Part shown: piece by piece, positions 43,874 to 53,400 of the stretch
How positions within the stretch are numbered: the stretch's first letter is position 1
How the letters are laid out: each line of letters opens with the position of its first letter
Assembly (NCBI GenBank): GCA_016714985.1
Contig: JADKBS010000022.1
Location: forward strand, 120,837-184,836
From: Saprospiraceae bacterium
Lineage (GTDB): Bacteria > Bacteroidota > Bacteroidia > Chitinophagales > Saprospiraceae
DNA: 64,000 bases
Direction: 5' to 3'
Position numbers and translations under genes: made by a program
Notes under the pieces: generated by a model
What the model was told of the DNA's origin: nothing
What the model saw: the letters and a program-made list of their open reading frames with translations, nothing else
The model's database searches: none

Positions 43874-46800
43874 TTATTTCAAAAAACGCTGTGCGAAAAT
43901 GCCCTCCTTGCTTTGTCCAATCACCATATAAACCCCTGACTGCCAACTGCTTATGTTTAGTGCCCCCTCATTACTTTGCTCCCAAACCAACCGCCCCGTC
44001 AGGTCGAAAACCCGCAGCTTTTCCAGTGGTATGGGCGAGACGACCTGCACCCAATCGCCCGCCGGGTTCGGGTAAAGCAGCAGGTTTTTTCCTTCGGTAA
44101 AAAAGGCTTCCCCAACCGTCGTCGCATCTTGCTCGAAGAGCACAGCCACCTCTTCCGGTACGAGGGCATGGTCGAAGATTTTCACCTCGTCAATCGTCCC
44201 CTTGAAATTGAAACCCGTCTCGCCGGGCAGCATTTGCCCCATCAAAAAAGGCGTTGTGGTCGTGCGGATTGCGCCGCTCAGGTTGCGGTAGCTGTGCAGT
44301 TCTCCATTGAGGTAAATCGCCATGGAGCCATCGCCATAAGTGGCTGCGATGTGGTAGAAACTGTCCATTTGCAAGGCAAAAAGCCCGTCCAAATCGCCAA
44401 TGGAGGCGAGGGTGTTCACCGTCCAGCGCAGCCGCTTGTCTGGGGTGATGGATAGCTTCCAACGGTTCTGCCAACTCCCATGCGAGAGCAGGAATGTCTC
44501 CTTTTCTGGCAAGGCTGCGGGTTTGAACCAGCAACTGACCGTGATGCCATCCTGAAAATTGAGCAGCGGGCTATTGGCGACCGAGATGTGCTGGTTTCCA
44601 CCGTTGAAATAATAGGCGCTCAACGCATTGCCAAACACATCGGCGGTGGGGATGGCGCCAAACGCCTGACCGTGGAGGTTGTTGCCGCTCACGTCGTTGG
44701 CATTGCCACTGAACGGGTAGTCGGCGATGATGTCCCCTGCGGTTGGGGTGAAGGTTTTCACCAAAATGGTCGTCTCCTTTTGTGCGGATAATCCCTGGTC
44801 GTCGGTGGCTGTCACGGTGATTTCATAGATGCCCTCCTGTGTCGGCGCCGACCATTGCACCGAAGCGCCCGTACCCGTGATGCTGCCGCCCGTTGCTGAC
44901 CATTGGTAGGTAAGCGGGTCGAGGTCGGGGTCTGAGGCAAGGCAAGTGAGTTGCACGGCGCCGCTGGGGACAGCGTATGGCGCATCTTTCTGTAAATCAA
45001 TGATTTGTGGCGCTTCGTTTATTTCCAGCACCACTTCGATTTCAAGGCTGGCAGTGTCGGCGTTGCCCTGCGGGTCGTTCACGATGCACTGGATTTGCAC
45101 CATGCCGGGCACGGCGGGGGCGGTGAAATTGACCTGTGCGCCCGTGCCGGAAACCGAGCCGCCCGTACTGCTCCATTGGTAGTTGAATTGGTCGGAATCG
45201 GCGTCACCCACGGTAGCGAATATTGGCGTCGTTTCACCCACCTCTAGCGGGGCGTCGGCAGCAGCCAGCGCCTTGAAGCGGGGCGACCAGGTGAACGGTT
45301 GGGCGGCTTGCTGGAAGTCCACCACTACGCCGTTTACCAGCATTTTGTTTTTGTCAAAACTGACGACGCCACCTGTCGGACAGACTGTGAGCAAAATGGC
45401 TTGGTCGGCAGGGATGGTCAGGTAAACATTGCCGCTCACCCCTTGCTGGATGAACTGCCCTGAAAGTGCCTCGTAAAGGTCGGAAGGGGCGCTCCCAGCA
45501 TCGAACTGTACTGTCTTTGGTGTCGCGTAGGAGTTATAAAAAAGGTAGGTTGGATAAGTCTCCCCGTTGTAAAAATCCGTCGCCAATACGTTGATTTTCA
45601 ATATTTTGTCAATGCCCGTCTTCTCGACCAACGCACCGAGGTAGCCAATGCTGGAACTGCCGTAAAGGGCAAGGTTGGTGGCTGCCCAGCCGCCGTTCAC
45701 GGCATCACCTGTGGCGAAGGGCGATAACCCCTGATACACCTCCCTCAGCGCTTCATAGCCCACGGCGTGTTGCGGGTCGTTGGCGTTTGACCAGGCTTCG
45801 CCGTCCTGTAAATTGGCTGGCAGGTATTCACTGTAAAACAGGCGGGTGGCGTTTGCCATGTTCAGCACCCATTTGCCGATGGCACGGGCAAAGCGCTTGT
45901 CGTAACGCACCATTGGCACGAGGGCAGCTGCCTGTTGCATACCGTTCATCTGGAAAGCGTAATCGTTTCCGGCATCGTTCGCCTCACCCACCAGCCCTGA
46001 TGCGTCCATGCCGCCCCAGTTGCCGACGATGGTGCCCCAATTGCGAAGCTCACCCTTCTCGAACGACCAATTGACCATTTTTTCCACATCGTAATCAGTG
46101 CCCAGTTCAGCGTTCATACGGGATGCTGTGAGGGTTCCGTAGGGCAATTGCAGCTCGTAGGAAGGGTTGTTCGTCCAGCCGTCGAGGAATTCCAGCGACC
46201 ATTCCGCTGCCTTTAGGTATTCGGCATTGCCCGTTGTTTTCCAGGCATTGTAAAGTATGTAGGCAAAAGCACCCGCAGCCTCCGGTTCACGTACGCCGTT
46301 GGCGTTCGGCTCCATCGTCTTGAATTTCCAGGCTCGGTAGTTCATGTAGGCGGGTTGCCAAGGAGCTTCGTAGCCGCCCATTGCCCGCACCGCCTCGGAA
46401 AAGCGGTCGGCGATGGTCGTGAACTGCCAGTCCGACTCGCCGCCGAGGTCGGGGTGGAGGTCGTACAACTGGTAGAAATAAACGTTGGGCATCATGTCGT
46501 ACCACCAGTCCTGCCCGCTGCTCGCCCCGGCATTGTTGAGGTAGAGGTTCTCGCCGTTGGCTTTGTTGAAAAAATCCTGCGACATCAGCAGCCAGTCCTT
46601 GCCGAACTGGTCGCCCTTGTCAATGCCGACCAGCGAAGCTCCCACCAATGAGGGCATCACATTGATGGCTTCGTTGCCGAAGGGCGAATCCGTGCCCACG
46701 TAAGTATGCAGCCGAAAGCTCTGGTTCTGGGGGTAGTTCACCCCGGCAGGGTTAATGCCGACGAGCGGCAGGTACTGCCCCGTCAAGGTCTGGTCATAGA

Positions 46801-46963
46801 CGAAGGCATCGAAGTTGAGGGCAGCCGTTTTCCAGTTCCGCATGTCATAGGGTGCGGGCTGGTCGGGCATCATTTCCACCCGTGGCACGGCGATTTGGTT
46901 GGGCTGCGCCCACGCCGTTTGACCGAGGAAAACAAGGGCAAGAAAGATTGTATTTCGCTGCAT
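43874..46963 (-). CDS. Secreted toroid-fold glycan-active-like protein with PKD-like, LamG and T9SS domains
   Basis: 1029 aa. Signal peptide ending TAWAQ. Residues about 25-560 form a large helical region rich in aromatic pairs (QDWWYDMMPNVYFYQLYDL, YNAWKTTGNAEYLKAAEWSLEFLDGW, FARAIGKWVLNMANATRLFYSEYLP), resembling (alpha/alpha)6 or toroid domains of polysaccharide-degrading enzymes. The specific family is not recognised and catalytic residues are not assigned. Two Ig/PKD-like domains (about 585-680 and 680-770, each with YQWSxTGGS), a LamG domain (about 775-935) and a T9SS sorting domain (from about 955, LLYPNPAGDWVQVV) follow. A near-identical upstream block is shared with susC, so it is likely the surface glycan-processing enzyme of the same regulon (inference). 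Confidence 0.85.
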   Translation of the reverse strand: MQRNTIFLALVFLGQTAWAQPNQIAVPRVEMMPDQPAPYDMRNWKTAALNFDAFVYDQTLTGQYLPLVGINPAGVNYPQNQSFRLHTYVGTDSPFGNEAINVMPSLVGASLVGIDKGDQFGKDWLLMSQDFFNKANGENLYLNNAGASSGQDWWYDMMPNVYFYQLYDLHPDLGGESDWQFTTIADRFSEAVRAMGGYEAPWQPAYMNYRAWKFKTMEPNANGVREPEAAGAFAYILYNAWKTTGNAEYLKAAEWSLEFLDGWTNNPSYELQLPYGTLTASRMNAELGTDYDVEKMVNWSFEKGELRNWGTIVGNWGGMDASGLVGEANDAGNDYAFQMNGMQQAAALVPMVRYDKRFARAIGKWVLNMANATRLFYSEYLPANLQDGEAWSNANDPQHAVGYEALREVYQGLSPFATGDAVNGGWAATNLALYGSSSIGYLGALVEKTGIDKILKINVLATDFYNGETYPTYLFYNSYATPKTVQFDAGSAPSDLYEALSGQFIQQGVSGNVYLTIPADQAILLTVCPTGGVVSFDKNKMLVNGVVVDFQQAAQPFTWSPRFKALAAADAPLEVGETTPIFATVGDADSDQFNYQWSSTGGSVSGTGAQVNFTAPAVPGMVQIQCIVNDPQGNADTASLEIEVVLEINEAPQIIDLQKDAPYAVPSGAVQLTCLASDPDLDPLTYQWSATGGSITGTGASVQWSAPTQEGIYEITVTATDDQGLSAQKETTILVKTFTPTAGDIIADYPFSGNANDVSGNNLHGQAFGAIPTADVFGNALSAYYFNGGNQHISVANSPLLNFQDGITVSCWFKPAALPEKETFLLSHGSWQNRWKLSITPDKRLRWTVNTLASIGDLDGLFALQMDSFYHIAATYGDGSMAIYLNGELHSYRNLSGAIRTTTTPFLMGQMLPGETGFNFKGTIDEVKIFDHALVPEEVAVLFEQDATTVGEAFFTEGKNLLLYPNPAGDWVQVVSPIPLEKLRVFDLTGRLVWEQSNEGALNISSWQSGVYMVIGQSKEGIFAQRFLK

Positions 46964-46992
46964 GATGCCTGAAATTGGGTGGGGTTGTTTCA

Positions 46993-47036
46993 GGCAAATA
47001 TCAGCATTGGGTGGTTGGGATTATGGTATTATAAAG
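46993..47036 (-). promoter_or_regulatory. Conserved upstream block of the toroid-enzyme gene, shared with susC
   Basis: Plus-strand GGCAAATATC, then GTGGTTGGGATTATGGTAT (47011-47029) and TATAAAG; the block at 53585-53628 upstream of susC aligns over the full length with two single-base compensating gaps. Read towards the gene, GATATTTG (47002-46995) resembles the -7 element TAnnTTTG, and the conserved upstream half occupies the -33 position where no TTTG is present. This fits an activator site, plausibly for the AraC-type protein encoded at 53653. Confidence 0.65.
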
Positions 47037-47070
47037 CGGATTAGCAGTACGATTAGGAATGAAAAATTAT

Positions 47071-48507
47071 TCATTCGAAAAGAATATTCATGTCAAACCA
47101 TTTGTCCACAATACCAAGGCTGTGCTCGTTCGTTTTTAGCCCAAAACTGGCAATTACGTTCAGGAAAACTTGTTTACGGGTTTTTGAAACTTCTTTGAAA
47201 ACCCGGACTTTTTCCCTTAAATCAGCTGCATCTTTGGCATCGAGCGACAAGGCTGCATTGTAAAATTTCAATTCAAACAGGTTGACCACTTGGTCTTTTC
47301 GGTCAATCAAAAGGTCAACTTGAATGCCAGGTTCATCTTTAGTTCCCTTTGAATAAAAGGCGCTTGCCTCGGAGTAAATCCCAGCAATGCCCAATGCCTG
47401 TTTAATTTGGGGAATATGTTTAAGGCAGATACTTTCAAACGCATAGCCGCTCCATGCCCTATAGTGTTGCGTTTGGCTTAGGTGGTGCCATACATCGTTG
47501 CCTTGATTTCGATTGCTCTCGATGAAATTCAAGTAGAAAAGGGAATACTCATCCGTCAGCCTGTAAACGATGTCCCGCTTCTTTTTACCAAATGGGTAGT
47601 AACTGGTAATGAACCCTGATTGTTCTAATTCTTCGAGGTAGCGGGTAGTTGTGCCGCCATCTGACAGTTTTGTTTGTTGAATGATTGCACTTCTGGTCAA
47701 GCCAACATGATTGTTTGCCAATGCCCTTATGATATTGATATGATTTTCAGCATGCTCAAAGAGGGCTGGGTAGAGTTTCAGGAATTCGTCCCTTAGAAAG
47801 CCATTGGTTGAAAAACACAATCGTTCAATATTCTGTACGGCGCTATGACCGGGCTGTACTTCCTTCAGGTAATGGGGCACACCTCCCATTGCCATATATA
47901 GTTGCAGGATGTGGTAGCGGTCTAAATTGATATTTCGGCTTCTGAGAAAGGCTTCTGTTTCGGCAAGTGTAAATGGCTGAAGCTGAATGTTTTGTGTGAT
48001 ACGGTTGTGTAGCCCGCCACGGTTATGAACCACTTTTTGAATCATCCAAGAGGCAGCAGAGCCACATATCACTACTACATAATTTCTTCGGGAAGCCCAG
48101 GTATTCCAAAAATTGCCAAAAGCCTCCAAAAAGCCAGACTTTCTACTGTCAAGCCAAGAAAGTTCATCAAAAAACAGCACCCTTTTCTGAGGGGATGGTG
48201 GAAGCTTGTCCAAGAGTCTTCCAAATACATGAAACGCTGTCAGCCAGTCTTCCGGTGGATGAGAAGGGGCATTTTCCCCAAATGAGGTTTGAAGCAGTAG
48301 GAAGAAATTCTTCAATTGCTTTTTGGTATTGGCATTTTGTAGCCCTGCCAATTCAAAGACGATATATGGGGCATATACCGACCTTACAAGGTAAGTCTTT
48401 CCGACCCTTCTTCGACCTACGACAGCAACTAATTCTGCCTCTTTTGAAGCAAACGCCCTTTGGAGGACTTCGATTTCTGACTTTCGGCCAATAAGTTCAT
48501 TTTCCAT
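47071..48507 (-). CDS. AAA-type ATPase with C-terminal DUF234/PD-(D/E)xK-like region
   Basis: 478 aa, of the archaeal-ATPase-like family (ATPase_2/AAA_14 plus DUF234) often found as an accessory gene. Start GRKSEIEVLQRAF; Walker A VVGRRRVGKTYLV (about 28-40); Walker B VLFFDELSWLD (about 110-120); sensor-like VVICGSAASWM (about 144-154); winged-helix-like region (about 260-320, TRSAIIQQTKLSDGGTTTRYLEELEQSGF). The C-terminal part contains QVDLLIDRKDQVVNLFELKFY (about 415-435), a D...ExK arrangement like restriction-nuclease folds. Function is unknown for the family. It is unrelated to the surrounding sugar genes and looks inserted between them. A promoter inside a perfect palindrome directly precedes it. 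Confidence 0.88.
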   Translation of the reverse strand: MENELIGRKSEIEVLQRAFASKEAELVAVVGRRRVGKTYLVRSVYAPYIVFELAGLQNANTKKQLKNFFLLLQTSFGENAPSHPPEDWLTAFHVFGRLLDKLPPSPQKRVLFFDELSWLDSRKSGFLEAFGNFWNTWASRRNYVVVICGSAASWMIQKVVHNRGGLHNRITQNIQLQPFTLAETEAFLRSRNINLDRYHILQLYMAMGGVPHYLKEVQPGHSAVQNIERLCFSTNGFLRDEFLKLYPALFEHAENHINIIRALANNHVGLTRSAIIQQTKLSDGGTTTRYLEELEQSGFITSYYPFGKKKRDIVYRLTDEYSLFYLNFIESNRNQGNDVWHHLSQTQHYRAWSGYAFESICLKHIPQIKQALGIAGIYSEASAFYSKGTKDEPGIQVDLLIDRKDQVVNLFELKFYNAALSLDAKDAADLREKVRVFKEVSKTRKQVFLNVIASFGLKTNEHSLGIVDKWFDMNILFE

Positions 48508-48508
48508 A

Positions 48509-48576
48509 AAAAAAATGCGATAAGTAGCGGTAAGTCCGCAAAAATACCCACTTACCGCTACTTATCGTATTTTTTT
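48509..48576 (-). promoter_or_regulatory. Palindrome enclosing the promoter of the AAA ATPase gene
   Basis: Arms 48509-48535 and 48550-48576 pair over 27 bp with one mismatch; the core CGATAAGTAGCGGTAAGT is perfect. The 14-base spacer carries, on the minus strand, TATTTTTG (48546-48539), an exact TAnnTTTG -7 element, so transcription would begin inside the right arm, about 25 bases before the ATG at 48507. Each arm holds TAAGT twice, 10 bases apart, giving four symmetric half-sites around the promoter. An autoregulatory operator is likely. The A/T-tract-ended stem could equally act as a bidirectional terminator for transcripts arriving from susD. Confidence 0.7.
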
Positions 48577-48596
48577 GAGAAAAAATTTACTTTCAT

Positions 48597-48623
48597 GCGG
48601 AGATTAGGCGACTTATTCTCCGC
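48597..48623 (-). terminator. Possible terminator after susD
   Basis: GCGGAGA (48597-48603) pairs perfectly with TCTCCGC (48617-48623), loop of 13. On the minus strand a T6 run comes about 10 bases later. It lies 21 bases after the susD stop; the larger palindrome at 48509-48576 follows. Confidence 0.45.
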
Positions 48624-48643
48624 AGATATTGAAGATAATAATT

Positions 48644-50074
48644 TCAATACCCCCCATTCTGCACCAACGCCGGGTTCAAATCCAACTCCGTTTGCGGCAG
48701 CGGGAACACCTCGTGCTTTCCTGCCTCAAAGCCCGGCAGCACATCGGCGGCGATGCCCCAGCGAACGAGGTCGAAGAAGCGGTGCAATTCAAAGCCCAGC
48801 TCCACTTGGCGCTCGTGGCGGATGGCTTGTCGCATCTCCGTTTGGTCCGTAGTGCTGATGGTTGGGAGGGCGGTCACGGGGTCGTCCGCCTGGGCACGGG
48901 CACGGGCACGTACCAGCTCCAGCGGGGCTTGCGCATCGGTGGTGCGACCGAGTTCGTTCAGTGCTTCGGCTTCCCAAAGCAGGACCTCGGCGTAGCGGAT
49001 GGCGGTATAGTTGATGTCGCCGTCGCTGGCTTGGGTGACGGATGAGGTGTCCTGCAAAAACTTGCGGGGGCTGTACTTGGTGGAGGAAAACGAGTTCTTG
49101 TAAATCGCCCCGAAATACTCCTCGTCCTTGCTGGCAACGGTGAACTTGCGGCGGGGGTCGCCCGGTTCGAAGGCGTTCACGTACTCCTCCGTCACCTCAG
49201 CGAAGCCGTAGCCTTGCAGCTTTTTCGAAAGCCACCATTGGTGTAGGAAATTGCCTACGCCCAGTTCGAGATTGGCATGTTGGATTTCCCAGACGCTCTC
49301 GGAGTTGTTCTGGGTCTCTTTCCTGAAATTGTCCTGGTAATCGGGCATGAGGTTATAAACGCCGAGCGCCTTTACCTTGCCCACGTACTCCACCACTTTT
49401 TCCCAGTTTTTTTCATATAAAAATGCCTTGGCGGCAAGGGCGTAGGCTGCCCCCTTCGTCGCCCTTCCAGCCTGCGAGGGTGGGTAGCTCGTCGGCAACA
49501 ACTGTGCTGCCTGTTCGCAATCGCCCTCGATTTGGGCGAAAATTTGCGCTTTCGGGGTGCGTGGCACTTTCAACTGGTCGGGAGGCGCCACGGTAGTGAA
49601 CAAAGGCACATCGCCAAAGACCTGCACCAACAGGAAATAGTAGTACGAGCGCAGGAAGAGCGCCTCGCCCGTGATTTGGTTGCGGCGCTGCTCGTCCATT
49701 TCCACCTTCGGCAGGTTGTCGAGCACGAGGTTGCATTGGGTGATGCCATCGAATTGCAGCTTCCAAAAAGTATTGAATTCATCCGTGCGGGGCGTGTAAG
49801 TGAAGGCGTCCATTTCCACCAGTCCGGGGCGGGAGCCATCACCGCCCGTGATGGCGGCATCGGCAGTGATTTCGGCGAAGCCCCAATAAAAATTGCCGTT
49901 GTTGTTGTTGAACAACAGGGAACTATAAGCGGCGTTCATCGCCTGCTCGGCATCTTCTTCCGATTGGAAATACGACCCCGCATCGAGGGTTGAAATCGGC
50001 TCCTTGTCGAGGATGCCCTGACAGGAGGTGAGGGCTAAGGCGCTGAGGATGAGGAAGTTAGTAAGGTATTTCAT
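48644..50074 (-). CDS. susD: SusD/RagB-family outer-membrane glycan-binding lipoprotein
   Basis: 476 aa, surface lipoprotein that caps the SusC transporter and binds glycan. ATG 50074 gives a clear lipoprotein signal (MKYLTNFLILSALALTSCQG, lipidated Cys about 18); a longer frame upstream runs into repeat sequence. Family features: DKEPISTLDAGSYFQSEEDAEQAMNAAYSSL near the N-terminus, helical TPR-like pairs with ALFLRSYYYFLLVQVFGDVPLF (about 130-155), and the C-terminal block YTAIRYAEVLLWEAEALNELG, IRHERQVELGFELHRFFDLVRW. It lies downstream of susC but separated by 383 bases of repeat sequence, unusual for this pair. Confidence 0.94.
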   Translation of the reverse strand: MKYLTNFLILSALALTSCQGILDKEPISTLDAGSYFQSEEDAEQAMNAAYSSLLFNNNNGNFYWGFAEITADAAITGGDGSRPGLVEMDAFTYTPRTDEFNTFWKLQFDGITQCNLVLDNLPKVEMDEQRRNQITGEALFLRSYYYFLLVQVFGDVPLFTTVAPPDQLKVPRTPKAQIFAQIEGDCEQAAQLLPTSYPPSQAGRATKGAAYALAAKAFLYEKNWEKVVEYVGKVKALGVYNLMPDYQDNFRKETQNNSESVWEIQHANLELGVGNFLHQWWLSKKLQGYGFAEVTEEYVNAFEPGDPRRKFTVASKDEEYFGAIYKNSFSSTKYSPRKFLQDTSSVTQASDGDINYTAIRYAEVLLWEAEALNELGRTTDAQAPLELVRARARAQADDPVTALPTISTTDQTEMRQAIRHERQVELGFELHRFFDLVRWGIAADVLPGFEAGKHEVFPLPQTELDLNPALVQNGGY

Positions 50075-50457
50075 GCTGAAAGCTTTGTCGTTCAATGGTG
50101 TGATTTGGGATTTTTTCGGATATAAGATATAAGATAGACGATATAAGATTTTAGATTTTGCTCCACGTTGCGAAGCGATATTATAAATCAAAAATCCCCC
50201 AATCGCCCATCAAATCTTATATCTGAAATCGTCTATCTGAAATTAGGGGCGTTAAGAAAAAATCCTTACGCAGGTTTTTTGACGCAGAAAGACGCAGATG
50301 ATTATGATTTTTTATGTTTTTCTGGTTTTTGCTACGCAAAAACAAAGCATAATCAATCATAAAAAATCATAAAAATCTGCGTCGAAAAATTTTCTTAACA
50401 CCCCTAATCTGAAATCTGAAATCAAATTTCAATTCTCTCAAGCTGAGCTCCATTTTC
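50075..50457. other. Repeat-filled gap between susC and susD
   Basis: No gene. It holds, from susD outwards, a 30-base repeat (50128-50157) inverted relative to 31291-31320, a related AATCTTATATCTGAAATC then GTCTATCTGAAATT stretch (50213-50243), and a 167-bp inverted-repeat element (50242-50408, listed). CTGAAAT words follow. The normal short susC-susD spacing has evidently been enlarged by repeat insertion. Confidence 0.7.
50242..50408. mobile_element. MITE-like 167-bp imperfect inverted-repeat element
   Basis: The ends ATTAGGGGCGTTAAGAAAA (50242-50260) and its complement at 50390-50408 match at 18 of 19 positions. Further inside, GACGCAGATGATTATGATTT (50291-50310) faces AAAAAATCATAAAAATCTGC GTC (50361-50383) with few mismatches, so the whole element can fold on itself. 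CTGAA stands immediately outside both ends, a possible 5-bp target duplication, although CTGAAAT also recurs nearby by chance. No transposase is encoded. It could alternatively be an RNA structure that sets the SusC:SusD ratio. Confidence 0.6.
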
Positions 50458-53400
50458 CTAAAACCCGACCTGCACCCCCACAATCCACGTCCTCGGCGAA
50501 GGCACCGTGCCCCAGTCAATGCCCACGCTGAGGTCGGAGGACAAGCCCAAGCCACGGGTGTCGTTGCTGTTCGCCTGGATTTCGGGGTCGAGGCCCGGGT
50601 ACTTTGTCCAGGTATAGGCGTTTTGGGCGGTAACATAAAGGCGCAGGCTTGAAATGCCTTCCCAACGCACCAAATCCTTGAAATTGTACCCAAGTGTGAG
50701 GTTGCGAATGCGCAGGTACGAGCCGTCCTCCAGGAAGCGGGTAGAGGCACGGCGGTTGCCGTTGCGGTCGTCCACGCTCACGATGGGGATGTCTGTGCCA
50801 GTGTTTTCGGGCGTCCAGCGGTTGAGGAGGTCCTGGTAAGCATTGAAGCCCCGAAGCTGCGTTTCATAGGCAAAATTGCCGAAGAGGAAATATACATCGT
50901 TGCCCTGTACGCCTTGGAGCAGCGTCGAAAAATCGAGGTTGCCCCAAGTGAAGCCCGCAGAAATGCCGTAGGTGAAATCGGGAAAGGGGTCGCCGACGTG
51001 CGCCCTGTCCTTGTCGTCAATCTTGCCGTCGTCGTTCAGGTCGGCGAACTTCACGTCGCCGGGGCGGGTGTACTGCGTCTGGAACGGGCTGGCGTCAATC
51101 TCCGCTTGCGATTGGAAAAGCCCCTCCATTTCATACAAATAAAACGAGCCGACCGTATAGCCCGGTTCGGTGCGGGTCAGCGCCCCGTCCGACAAGCCAA
51201 AGCCGCCGAGGATGGGTTCGCTGTCGGCAATAGACACCACCTCGTTGCGGATGGTGGTGATATTGCCGCCGAGGGTGTAGTTGAATTTTCCTGCCTTATT
51301 TCGGAACAAAATGCCCAGTTCCAAGCCCTCGTTCTGCACCGATGCGGCATTGACGAAAGGTGGACGAGCCGAGCCACCCGCCTGCGGCACGGGCACCCGC
51401 ACGAGGATGTCGTCGGTGCGCTTGCGGAACAGGTCGGCGGTGATGGTTAAGCGGTCTTTCAGGAAACTAGCGTCCATACCGAGGTTAGTCTGCGTACTGG
51501 TCTCCCATTTCACGTTGCTGTTTCCCGTTTCGAGGATGCTGGCGCCCGTGGCAATTTGGTCGCCGAAAACATAGACATAATCGCCCGTGCTGACCAGTGA
51601 GCTGTACGGATAAATCCCGATTTCCTGGTTGCCCAATCGCCCCCAACTGCCCCGCAGTTTCAAGCTGGAAATGAAGTTGATATTATGGAAAAAACGCTCG
51701 TTCGACAGGTTCCAGGCTGCCGAAAAGGAAGGAAAAGTGCCCCATCGGTTGTTTTTCCCGAAGCGGCTGGAACCGTCACGGCGCACGGCGGCGCCCACTA
51801 CGTATCGGCTTTTGTAGGAATAACTTAACTGCCCGAACCACGACAGCAGCGCCCATTCCGTGGCAATGCCAGATACGCCGAGGTTGTCGAGTTCGACGGG
51901 GTCGCTGGCATCAATATAACGGAAAAGCGGGTCGGTGCGGCGGAAGTTGTTCGCCGATGCGCCGAGGTAGTCGGTGTGGTTCTGGATAGCTTCCATGCCT
52001 GCCAGCGCCGATATGCGGTGCCCGCCGAAGCTGCGCTGGAAATCGAGCGTATTGTTCCAAACCAGCGTTTGGTCAAAGACCCTGCCCTCGTTGAGCGAAG
52101 TGGGGTCGTAAATGGCTTGGCTCAGGCGTTTTTTGAAGAGTTTTTCCCGTTGGAACTGGAAGTCGCCGCCGATGGTGCTGCGCAATTTCAGCCCGTCGAG
52201 CAGGGTCAGTTCTGCAAAGACGTTGCCGAACATGCGGTAGCGTTTCTGTGTCCAGTCGGTGTTTTCGACGAAAACCAATGGGTTGGGGTTCCCGTCACCG
52301 AAGAGGGTTGGGTCACCAAGCTCAGCACTGACGTTGACGTAGCTGCCATCGGGGTAACGGATGGGAAACACAGGCGCTGCGATGAGCGCGTAGCGGATGC
52401 CACTGAGTTCGTTGCCCGCCCCAAAGCCGTCGCCGGAGCCGTTGATGACCTGGCGGTCGGTGTGCGAAAAGACAAGGTTATTGCCCACCCGGAAGCGCTT
52501 GCTGCCGATTTCGCCGTTGAAACGGAGCTGGTATTTATCGAAACCTTGCCCCTTGAAAATGCCGTCTTGCGTGAAATACTCCCCGGAAAGGTAGTAGCTG
52601 CTGCTCTCCCCACCGCCTGTTGCCGAAAGCGAGTAGCGCTGGATTTGCGCCGGGTCGAAGAGTAGGTCGAGCCAGTCGTTGTCGGGCAAGCTATCGAGGA
52701 TGGCGGGGTCGTAGGTCGGCAACTGGTTGGCCGGGTTGCGGTTCACGTTGGCGTTGGTGATGCCCTCGTTACGGAGCAGCAGGTATTCCTCGGCGTTGAG
52801 GAGTTCGGGCAGGTTGACGGGGTTTTGGATGCCAGTGTAGGCTTCGAAATTGAAGGTAGGCTTGCCCGATTTTCCTTTTTTGGAGGTTATCAAAACGACG
52901 CCGTTGGCGGCACGTGCGCCGTAGATGGCGGCGGCGGCAGCGTCCTTCAACACCTCGATGCTTTCGATGTCGCTCATGGCAAACATGTTCAAGCCCCCGG
53001 TCGTCGGTATGCCGTCAATGACATAAAGCGGGTTGTTGTTGCCCAAAGTGCCCGCTCCCCGTATGCGCACGGCTATGTCGTCGCCAGGCGAGCCGGTGAC
53101 CTGCGTGACGGAAACGCCCGCCGCTTGGCCTTGTAGCGCCTGGTCAATGCCAACGACCACCAATTTGCCGATGTCCTTAGACTTAATCGAGCTGATGGAC
53201 GAGGCAACATCGCTGCGTATTTCCCGCTTGTAGCCCGTTACGACGACCTCCTGCATCAGCTTCGACTCCGGCTGTAGCACGACGGCAATGCTTGTCCTGC
53301 CCTGCACGGGCACTTCCTGCCGCTCGAAGCCGATGAAGCTGAATTCCAGCACTGCCTCCGAACCGGCGACTTCGAGCCGGAAGCTGCCGTCCACCTCGAT

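Noticed and set aside
47071..48576. ATPase plus palindrome as a complete insertion sequence
   Set aside because: The palindromic arms are both on one side of the gene and no matching inverted copy or target duplication is seen near 47040-47070.
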